A DNA stretch of 10,371 nt from assembly GCA_002306945.1 (NCBI GenBank), contig DBTH01000293.1, positions 1 to 10,371 on the forward strand. Reading direction: 5' to 3'. The stretch's first letter is position 1. Each line of letters opens with the position of its first letter. A program made the translations under genes and the position numbers. The stretch is from Methylacidiphilaceae bacterium UBA1321 (lineage in GTDB: Bacteria > Verrucomicrobiota > Verrucomicrobiia > Methylacidiphilales > UBA1321). Under the pieces are notes generated by a model, which was not told where the DNA came from, searched no databases, and saw nothing but the letters and a program-made list of their open reading frames with translations. Shown here one piece after another: positions 1 to 5,482 of the stretch.

Positions 1-1206
1 GTTTTTGTTCACAACATGGTCAGCTTTCGCACGCCGGCGATTTCCGGGGTCTGGGATGGCTGGAAGCGCGAGATTTCGGGGAAGGCTTCGCATGATCCGA
101 GTCGGTTGTTGCGGGACGGGCGCCGGGACATCGGAGCGGTCGATTATCCAGCCATCGGCACCTACGACATGAACGATCCGGATGCCGTGGAGTACCAATG
201 TCAATTGCTCAAGATGGCCGGTATCGACGGGATTGTCTTTGATTTGATGGGCTACCAGCGCGATCCGTGGCGGCTCAGGAGCATGAAACTCTATATACAG
301 ACGATGCAGCGCTACGGGTTGCAGGGGATCGTCTGCTTTGAGAACAAGTTCTACGAGCAGGACTATGCGGAGCCGGAAGAGCAATTGCAGGCGGCCTGCG
401 AGGACATGGATCTGTGGCTGAAGTTATTCGATCCGGTTGCGTACAAGGTTTCGGGGCGTCCGGTTTTGATGGTCTTTGAATTTCGTTTCACGATCCGGCA
501 ACTGGAAGGTTGGTTGCAAAAACATCCCGAGCCGGGCCGTCCGATCCTGGGGCATTTGAGCTGGCGCGGGCCGGAGTGGAAGAGTGTCTTCGAGTGCCGG
601 TTTGGCTGGACCGATAACGAACCGAATTTCCGCGCGGACGTGGCGCCGTACATTCGATACCTTTCCAGCGCGAACGCTCTGGAGAATCAGGTGTGTGAAT
701 GGAAACGGGCGCAGGAACTTTTTGCCCAGGATGCCATCCAGCTCTATCTGGGAGGCGTCTCGCCGGGGTTTGACGATCGCGGCTGCTGGGGCTGGGGCAA
801 GGGACCGACCAAGGTCGAGCGCGAAGCGGGCCAGACTTACCGGGAGAAGTGGGAACATTTGCTCGGGACGAATCTCAATTTTGTACAGATTGCCACATGG
901 AACGACTGGATGGAAGGCACGACGATTGAGCCTTCGCTGGAGTATGGGACTCAGTATCTCGAACTGACCCGTGAGTATGGTGCGCATTTTAAAGGAACGC
1001 GTGCGACTTCCGGCAATCTGTCCGTTCCGATCTGGATCTACAAGGTGCGCAAGTCCAGCCAGGAACCCGCAGCACTGAAGGCAGCGACGGAGGCTTCCGC
1101 CGCGGTTGTGCGGGGGGATTTTGCAGGAGCTGAAAAGACGATTCGGCCCTGGGCCGAGAAATTGCAAGTGGTGGAATTAACCTTGTGGGATAAGGGAGAA
1201 AAGTGA
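1..1206 (+). CDS. GH71/99-like glycoside hydrolase, 5' end outside window
   Basis: Probably a secreted or periplasmic (beta/alpha)8-barrel polysaccharide hydrolase of the GH71/GH99-like group; the substrate (alpha-mannan or alpha-glucan type) cannot be read from sequence. The frame is open from base 1, and the residues before the first ATG (base 16), VFVHN, continue into MVSF in a way that matches the first beta strand of these enzymes (usually V-x-A-H-Y-M-x-W/F). The gene therefore most likely starts upstream and any signal peptide is not visible. Numbering from the ATG at 16: residues 40-80 hold the conserved DPDAVEYQ and AGIDGIVFDLMGY segments, and residues 294-310 the signature ATWNDWMEGTTIEPS with candidate catalytic acids D297 and E300. 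The GH99 equivalent is N-E-W-x-E, so the first acid here is Asp. The last 60 residues are a small Ala-rich helical extension. It lies 92 bp upstream of a secreted-protein/pseudopilin cluster on the same strand. Family call is firm, function inferred. Confidence 0.8.
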   Translation, partial: VFVHNMVSFRTPAISGVWDGWKREISGKASHDPSRLLRDGRRDIGAVDYPAIGTYDMNDPDAVEYQCQLLKMAGIDGIVFDLMGYQRDPWRLRSMKLYIQTMQRYGLQGIVCFENKFYEQDYAEPEEQLQAACEDMDLWLKLFDPVAYKVSGRPVLMVFEFRFTIRQLEGWLQKHPEPGRPILGHLSWRGPEWKSVFECRFGWTDNEPNFRADVAPYIRYLSSANALENQVCEWKRAQELFAQDAIQLYLGGVSPGFDDRGCWGWGKGPTKVEREAGQTYREKWEHLLGTNLNFVQIATWNDWMEGTTIEPSLEYGTQYLELTREYGAHFKGTRATSGNLSVPIWIYKVRKSSQEPAALKAATEASAAVVRGDFAGAEKTIRPWAEKLQVVELTLWDKGEK

Positions 1207-1210
1207 CTGT

Positions 1211-1222
1211 TTCCACGTGGAA
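1211..1222. promoter_or_regulatory. Perfect 12-bp palindrome, candidate operator
   Basis: TTCCACGTGGAA is its own reverse complement. It begins 5 bases after the hydrolase stop codon and lies about 40 bases upstream of the predicted -35 box of the next gene. The central CG and the size are compatible with a LacI-type or other dimeric regulator site, but no regulator gene is in the window. A chance palindrome is possible. Confidence 0.35.
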
Positions 1223-1259
1223 TTCTCAACGAAATCGGACGTGTCAGATAGAATATCAG

Positions 1260-1288
1260 TTGAGAGCACTTAACCTCAGTTAGATAAT
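1260..1288 (+). promoter_or_regulatory. Sigma70-type promoter for the secreted-protein/pseudopilin cluster
   Basis: TTGAGA (1260-1265) and GATAAT (1283-1288) each match the consensus in 5 of 6 positions and are 17 bases apart. The expected transcript start, near 1295, is only about 4 bases before the ATG at 1299. There is no Shine-Dalgarno sequence before that ATG, so the first gene would be translated from a leaderless or nearly leaderless mRNA. Alternatively the match is fortuitous and transcription runs through from the hydrolase. Confidence 0.5.
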
Positions 1289-1298
1289 ATCCAAAGAC

Positions 1299-2063
1299 AT
1301 GAAGACATCATTTGTTGCGTTGACGCTTTCGGCGGGCTTGTTCCTCCTCTTTCCGGCGTCAGATTGTCCTGCGCAGGTACCCCTTTTGTCGCAGGATTTC
1401 GCGGCGGCCAGCCCGGGCAGTTATGTGAAAAATAGTACCATCGGCACGGAGTCCGGCTCCATTCTTCTGGTGATCCAGCCACCGCAGCAGATCAAGGTTG
1501 AAACGCAGTCCGGCGGAGCCAACGCGATGCTCTTTATTGATGCGGATAGAGATAAATCTTCCCTGGTTTTGGCGCGATTCGGGCTGTCGACGAAAGACAA
1601 GGATTTATCCGCTATCCAGGGCTCATTTGTTTTTACGCCGCTTAATGCCACCGGATCTGCGACCGGCAGCGATAACCCCGACATGGCCTTTGCCATCAAT
1701 CAGAAGAACTCCCTTTTTACCAGTGAAGAAAACTCAGGCATCGATCTCATATTCGCCAACGGCAACAAGGTGACCTACTACGATGCCAACGGCCAATCCG
1801 ACACGCTTTGCATGCTCGAATACGGGGTGACCTACCGGCTCAACTTGCGGGCCAACTTTGCCCAGAACACCTACACGTTTTCCATCGTCAAGGTGGACGG
1901 GGGCGTCGTGGTTTACTCTTCGCCGGTCGTCAAGATGCGCGTCCAGAACATTGCGCCGGATTCGATCCTCTTCACGGCTGGAAACAATGCGAAGTGGGGT
2001 TCGGAAAACCCATTTTGGAAACTGGAAAAAATTGAATTTTCAACACTCAACCCATCCCGATAG
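1299..2063 (+). CDS. Secreted protein, paralogue of the downstream PEP-CTERM protein but without anchor
   Basis: 254-residue protein of no named family that I recognise. Residues 1-25 are a clear signal peptide (Lys at 2, hydrophobic core ALTLSAGLFLLF, likely cleavage before Q26). The rest is rich in beta-prone, Ser/Thr/Asn/Gly segments, as in jelly-roll, LamG-like or carbohydrate-binding domains. It aligns along its length with the next gene product: LLSQDF against LISENF, GSFVFTP against GSFVLTK, VTYYDANG against VSYYTTTG, NTYTFSI against DTYSFSI, VVYSSP against TVYSSP, and ILFTAGNN against LIFTAGNN. It stops directly after the last shared strand (EKIEF) with only six further residues, so it lacks the PEP-CTERM tail of its paralogue and should be released or bound by a partner. 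Its stop codon overlaps the ribosome-binding site of the next gene. A role in binding polysaccharide is inferred from context only. Confidence 0.75.
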   Translation: MKTSFVALTLSAGLFLLFPASDCPAQVPLLSQDFAAASPGSYVKNSTIGTESGSILLVIQPPQQIKVETQSGGANAMLFIDADRDKSSLVLARFGLSTKDKDLSAIQGSFVFTPLNATGSATGSDNPDMAFAINQKNSLFTSEENSGIDLIFANGNKVTYYDANGQSDTLCMLEYGVTYRLNLRANFAQNTYTFSIVKVDGGVVVYSSPVVKMRVQNIAPDSILFTAGNNAKWGSENPFWKLEKIEFSTLNPSR

Positions 2064-2067
2064 GAGA
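2062..2067 (+). promoter_or_regulatory. Strong ribosome-binding site overlapping the previous stop codon
   Basis: AGGAGA lies 7 bases before the ATG at 2075, and its first two bases belong to the TAG stop (2061-2063) of the preceding gene. This placement points to one transcript and translational coupling of the two paralogues. It is the strongest Shine-Dalgarno match in the cluster, in contrast to the first gene, which has none. Confidence 0.65.
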
Positions 2068-2074
2068 CCCATCC

Positions 2075-2932
2075 ATGAGAATCAATGCTAGCTGCATTTC
2101 CACCCCAAAAAACAAAATCCTGACCGTGCTATTGATGGCCACCAGTTGGCTTATAGCGGGGGGATTTTCGACCGTGCATGGAGTGACGCTGATTTCCGAG
2201 AACTTTAGCAGTTACACCACGGCGACGACCTACACCAGCAATACCAATCTGTCGTCGACCACCCACCTGGTGATTAACAGTAGTTCGGGTGAATCGGCCA
2301 ATGTGTCGACCTCCGGCATAGCCTTCACTGACAACAGTACGACAGTGAAGTACAACGCGGCTATGTTCGACTTTGCCTCCACGGTGAGCACGACGAACAC
2401 AGGCAATAATTTACTCAGCGGTTCTTTTGTCCTGACCAAGACGTCGTCATCGGGGCCGGACTTTGCCTTTGGTCTCAATACCGGGACGAGCTATGCGAAC
2501 CCTTGGCTGTCTTCCTCCTGCACGACGGCGGGATTCGTAGTGTTTGGCACGGGAAGAGTCAGCTACTACACGACAACCGGTGCGTTGTCAGCCTCTCTCT
2601 ACACGTTGTCAGCAGGAACCTCCTACAAGTTTGTCATCAATGCCGATTACAGCAGCAGTACGCAGGACACCTACAGCTTTTCGATTATCGATCTTTCCAG
2701 TGGTCTGACGGTCTACTCTTCCCCGACTCTCAATACATGGCTGGCCAATGGTGTTGCTACGAATCTGATCTTTACGGCGGGTAACAATGGCACTGCAGCA
2801 AGTGCCGATCCGTATATCACGCTTTCAGATATTCAATTCACGGCTGTTCCCGAGCCAACGACTGTTGCCTGCCTGCTTTTTGGTGCGATCTTGTTGGGAT
2901 GCTCCTTTGCGCGCGCCAAAAGAAACGCATGA
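2075..2932 (+). CDS. PEP-CTERM secreted protein, beta-sandwich type
   Basis: 285-residue exported protein predicted to be sorted by an exosortase. The N-terminus has a long signal peptide (basic KNK at 12-14, hydrophobic LTVLLMATSWLIAGGF, likely cleavage after VHG). The mature part is very rich in Ser and Thr and beta-prone, with the block DTYSFSI ... VYSSP ... LIFTAGNN shared with the upstream paralogue. The C-terminus is a textbook PEP-CTERM signal: VPEP at 258-261, a hydrophobic segment of about 16 residues, then a basic tail with Arg and Lys (RAKR). Known family behaviour: such tails are recognised by exosortase (EpsH/XrtA-type) and the proteins are often linked to exopolysaccharide or surface layers; no exosortase gene is in this window. 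The gene is tightly coupled to the paralogue before it and is followed 28 bp later by a pseudopilin. The protein's ligand is unknown. Confidence 0.85.
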   Translation: MRINASCISTPKNKILTVLLMATSWLIAGGFSTVHGVTLISENFSSYTTATTYTSNTNLSSTTHLVINSSSGESANVSTSGIAFTDNSTTVKYNAAMFDFASTVSTTNTGNNLLSGSFVLTKTSSSGPDFAFGLNTGTSYANPWLSSSCTTAGFVVFGTGRVSYYTTTGALSASLYTLSAGTSYKFVINADYSSSTQDTYSFSIIDLSSGLTVYSSPTLNTWLANGVATNLIFTAGNNGTAASADPYITLSDIQFTAVPEPTTVACLLFGAILLGCSFARAKRNA

Positions 2933-2960
2933 AGCTGTCCGCTGAGTCGAAAAGAAAGAT

Positions 2961-3701
2961 ATGACGAGCCGTCGGAACTCAGTCTTTGCGCGTGAATGTC
3001 ATCGGACGGATGGCTTTACATTGATTGAGTTGACGGCTGTCATCGCCATCGCGGTGGTCATCGTATCGCTGCTGGTTCCCACGTTGAGCGTGGCCAAAAA
3101 ACACGCGATGAGCGCCAAATGCCAGAACAACCTGCGGCAGTTGGGGACGGCGGTTCTGTCATATGTTGCCGATAACGATGGCTATTTCCCCGTATCCGGT
3201 TCGATCTGGGCGAACCCGCCGGAGACTTCCTGGGATGTGAAGTTGTTACCCTACATGGGGATTACCACCAGCAATCGGCCACTCGATCTCCTGCGATGCC
3301 CAGCGGATACCCGCGTTGCGGTGGTGAGCGGATCGACCACGCAATACCCCAGGTCATACTCGATGAGCGGAATTCGCACCGGTTTTCTCACTGGCGATGG
3401 TGTTGTCAGCGGAACCAATTCGCGCCGTCAAACGCAGCTCTCTCATCCTTCCAGAACGGTCTTGCTGATTGAAAATTTCACCCTCTCGTCCGGATCCTAT
3501 ATTGTAAACTACCAATTCGGTTACAACTGGAGTTTCATCAGCGGCTGGCTCGGCGGGGACAGCCAGGCTCCCCGGCTCAGTAATGGAAAGTTTTATCACG
3601 GAGCGCTCATGAATTTCTGTTTTGCCGATGGGCACGTCGAGTCGCTTCCTCCGGCTTCAGCGAATACGCCGAGCAGTCTTTGGACAGCCGTGGAGCAGTA
3701 G
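2961..3701 (+). CDS. Type II secretion/type IV-like pseudopilin with H-X9-DG motif
   Basis: 246-residue prepilin-like protein. The prepilin peptidase site is G18-F19, with the hallmark Glu at mature position 5 (GFTLIE) and a hydrophobic helix to about residue 45 (TAVIAIAVVIVSLLVPTL). This is followed by the typical AKCQNNLRQLGTAVLSYVADNDGYFP segment. The C-terminal part carries H213-X9-D223-G224 followed by HVE, the 'H-X9-DG' signature of the pseudopilin-like proteins that are greatly multiplied in planctomycetes and verrucomicrobia. After cleavage it should insert in the inner membrane and assemble into, or work with, a type II secretion-like pseudopilus. The start at 2961 is chosen because it gives a standard 18-residue basic leader; a weak purine-rich stretch precedes it. 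It lies 28 bp after the PEP-CTERM gene and looks like the last gene of that transcript. Its specific partner is not known; one attractive idea is that it serves the two secreted paralogues beside it. Confidence 0.85.
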   Translation: MTSRRNSVFARECHRTDGFTLIELTAVIAIAVVIVSLLVPTLSVAKKHAMSAKCQNNLRQLGTAVLSYVADNDGYFPVSGSIWANPPETSWDVKLLPYMGITTSNRPLDLLRCPADTRVAVVSGSTTQYPRSYSMSGIRTGFLTGDGVVSGTNSRRQTQLSHPSRTVLLIENFTLSSGSYIVNYQFGYNWSFISGWLGGDSQAPRLSNGKFYHGALMNFCFADGHVESLPPASANTPSSLWTAVEQ

Positions 3702-3774
3702 CGTTGAGTTCAAGCCAGGCACGGCAACTCTCGCGGCATCGCCTGTGGTAATCCACAAAGTGTAAAAGAAAAAA

Positions 3775-3821
3775 GAAGCCCCCTGACGTTCACCGGTGCG
3801 CCGGTGAGGTGAGGGGGCTTC
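3775..3821 (-). terminator. Intrinsic terminator of the outer-membrane protein gene
   Basis: A 10-bp stem (GAAGCCCCCT at 3775-3784 with AGGGGGCTTC at 3812-3821) encloses a second 6-bp hairpin (CACCGG/CCGGTG, loop at 3797-3800). Read on the minus strand it is followed directly by a T-rich run (complement of 3762-3774) and lies about 65 bases beyond the stop codon at 3886. On the plus strand no T run follows, so it would end the pseudopilin transcript only weakly. Confidence 0.8.
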
Positions 3822-3885
3822 AGGTACAGGGTCGATCTGGTTATATTGGTTTTCGGAGCGACTCTGTTGGGCTGGGGGTTGGAAG

Positions 3886-5262
3886 TTAGAATTGTCCTTT
3901 GACGCCGAGGGTCACCAGTTGGCGGTCAAATTCGCGACCGGTGTAGCCGTTATCTTCGACGCCGTTCTTGCCCTGGCTGAAGGAGTAGTCGGCGAAGAAG
4001 CTGACCCATTCATTGAGGTCGTACTTGAGTCCGGCGGAGTAGGTGAAGTACCAGTCGTCGCGGACCATGGGGGCGTTATAGTGGGAGTCCTGGACCATGA
4101 CGCCGATGGTGCTGGTGAGTTGCTTGAGCCATTTGTGTTTGTAGAGGAATTCGTAGGTCTTGTCCTCATAGGAGCTGGTGCCGGTGCTGGAGACCCATTG
4201 CCATTGTTTGGCGCGCAGGGTGATGGTGTCCTTGGAGGTGACTTCGAAGGCGACGTTGCCATCGATGTAGGTCTGGGTGATTTCGCTGTCGTGGCCGGGG
4301 GCCATGAGGTTGCTGTCGTAGTGGTGGAAGGAGGGGCCGGCCTGGAGTTCGACTTTCATCCAGGTGAAGGGTTTGCCTTCGAATCCGGCGACGATGCGGT
4401 CGTAGTCGTTGTCGTTGCGCGAGGCGGCCCAGGAGAAGCCTTCCTGGTATTGGTGGCCGCGGCGGTAGCCGAGGGTGGCGGCGAGGTCCTTGGTGATCTT
4501 GTAGCCGACGTCGGCTCCGGCGTTGAAGTCGTAGCGGTCGACCCAGTTGACCCATCCGGCGTTTCCGGCGACGTTGGGGTTTTCGCGGGTGGAATTGAGG
4601 TCGTAGTAGAGGACGGTGCCGACGCCGCGGATGAACCAGTTTTCCCAGTCGTTGCGCAGGATGAGCTTGCCGCGTTCCTGGAACTGGTCACGGCGTTCGC
4701 GGGCGATGGCGGTGCCGTAGGCGCTGGTGGCGGCGCCGTAGTGGGGGGAGTCCTTGCTGCCGTCGATGAAGACGAAGGAGTTGTCGAGGTTGTAGGAGAA
4801 GGAATCGACCTTGCCCTTGATCTGGGTGCCGATGCGGTGGGCCTCATAGTTTTCGCTCGGGGCGTCGTAGTAGCGGACCACTTCGGGGGCGTAGGACAGG
4901 GCGAAGGTTTCGACGTTCTTTTCCTCATCCTTGCCGTAGTCGAGGAGTTGGGCGAAGTCGAAGGCGAGTTTCGGCGTGACGGAGGTGAGCCATGAACTCA
5001 TGTTGGAGACGGGGGCGTATCCGGGGCGGTTGGTGTTGGAACCGTAGACGTTGCTGTCGTAGGTCTCCTTGAGGGTGACGGAAAGTTCGGTCAGCCACGC
5101 GGGTTTTTTGAGTGTGTCGTTGGCCTCGATCTGTTTGGCGTCCTGGGTGGACACTTCGAGTTGTTTGGGGTCAACGGATTTGGAAACGTCCTGCCCGGCC
5201 TTCAGACACGGGATTGCGGCGGTGGTGAGTCCCACCAGCGCCATTAACTTCAGCATCTTCAT
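3886..5262 (-). CDS. Outer-membrane beta-barrel protein, probably abundant
   Basis: 458-residue porin-like protein. The start at 5262 is chosen over an upstream in-frame ATG (5328) because it follows AGAGGA by 8 bases and begins a clean signal peptide (MKMLKLMALVGLTTAAIPCLKAG). The mature N-terminus is a short hydrophilic, probably helical stretch. From about residue 60 the protein alternates aromatic and polar residues in many strands ended by Asn/Asp/Gly turns (for example YSAGLKYDLNEWVSFFADYSF), and it ends in Phe after VTLGVKGQ, the usual C-terminal signal for BAM-dependent insertion. It resembles the broad 'outer membrane beta-barrel' (BBP2-like) group; substrate or pore activity cannot be assigned. 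Codons end in C almost wherever possible (AAC, GAC, TAC, GTC, ACC), far more than in neighbouring genes, which suggests very high expression. It is monocistronic, with its own terminator and a structured leader. Confidence 0.85.
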   Translation of the reverse strand: MKMLKLMALVGLTTAAIPCLKAGQDVSKSVDPKQLEVSTQDAKQIEANDTLKKPAWLTELSVTLKETYDSNVYGSNTNRPGYAPVSNMSSWLTSVTPKLAFDFAQLLDYGKDEEKNVETFALSYAPEVVRYYDAPSENYEAHRIGTQIKGKVDSFSYNLDNSFVFIDGSKDSPHYGAATSAYGTAIARERRDQFQERGKLILRNDWENWFIRGVGTVLYYDLNSTRENPNVAGNAGWVNWVDRYDFNAGADVGYKITKDLAATLGYRRGHQYQEGFSWAASRNDNDYDRIVAGFEGKPFTWMKVELQAGPSFHHYDSNLMAPGHDSEITQTYIDGNVAFEVTSKDTITLRAKQWQWVSSTGTSSYEDKTYEFLYKHKWLKQLTSTIGVMVQDSHYNAPMVRDDWYFTYSAGLKYDLNEWVSFFADYSFSQGKNGVEDNGYTGREFDRQLVTLGVKGQF

Positions 5263-5270
5263 AGTTGGAG

Positions 5271-5276
5271 TCCTCT
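5271..5276 (-). promoter_or_regulatory. Ribosome-binding site deciding the start of the outer-membrane protein
   Basis: On the minus strand this reads AGAGGA and lies 8 bases before the ATG at 5262. It supports that start over the ATG at 5328, which would put 22 hydrophilic residues in front of an otherwise complete signal peptide. Confidence 0.7.
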
Positions 5277-5287
5277 CGTAGGTTTGG

Positions 5288-5317
5288 CGTCCTCCCCTGG
5301 GCAGGACGTGCTTGCCC
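5288..5317 (-). promoter_or_regulatory. Two mutually exclusive leader hairpins before the outer-membrane protein
   Basis: Two hairpins share bases. CGTCCT (5288-5293) can pair with AGGACG (5303-5308), or GGGCA (5299-5303) with TGCCC (5313-5317). Both cannot form fully at once. They sit 11-12 bases upstream of the ribosome-binding site, a position suited to RNA-level control. Whether they switch is untested, and the stems are short (6 and 5 bp). Confidence 0.3.
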
Positions 5318-5386
5318 GGATATTTCATTAAATAACCGGGTTAGGGTTGAAAACGGTATGAGCGAGGCGAGAAATTAACGTTTTTC

Positions 5387-5400
5387 AGATAAACTTATCT
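5387..5400. promoter_or_regulatory. Inverted repeat in the OMP-lysC divergent spacer
   Basis: AGATAA and TTATCT form perfect 6-bp arms around a 2-base centre. The site lies in the AT-rich core of the 220-bp spacer between the two divergent genes, where promoters of both are expected. I could not fit a convincing -35/-10 pair for either gene. A dimeric regulator site is possible, and chance is also plausible in AT-rich DNA. Confidence 0.25.
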
Positions 5401-5482
5401 TTATGGAACGGGGGCGATTGCCGGGGTGTTCTGTCTCCACACTTGCGTGGTAGGTGGTTTATTTGTTAGAAAAGTCCTTCCC

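Noticed and set aside
424..1167. Minus-strand open frame of 247 codons opposite the glycoside hydrolase
   Set aside because: There is no recognisable domain or start signal, and it is fully antisense to a conserved enzyme.
2041..2063. Frameshift having removed the PEP-CTERM tail of the first paralogue
   Set aside because: Only 11 bases separate its stop from the next ATG, and no remnant of a PEP motif or hydrophobic tail is visible in any frame there. The short end looks genuine, not a recent break.
3892..4995. Plus-strand open frame of 367 codons opposite the outer-membrane protein gene
   Set aside because: Its product is a low-complexity run of Val, Gly, Ala, Asp and Glu, the mirror of C-ending codons on the other strand. 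It has no signal, domain or ribosome-binding site, and the minus-strand gene is convincing throughout.
5400..5482. Lysine riboswitch (L-box) upstream of lysC
   Set aside because: The leader between the AT-rich core and the start is only about 80 bases, with one weak 4-bp hairpin (CCAC/GTGG). A lysine riboswitch needs a much longer, multi-stem structure.
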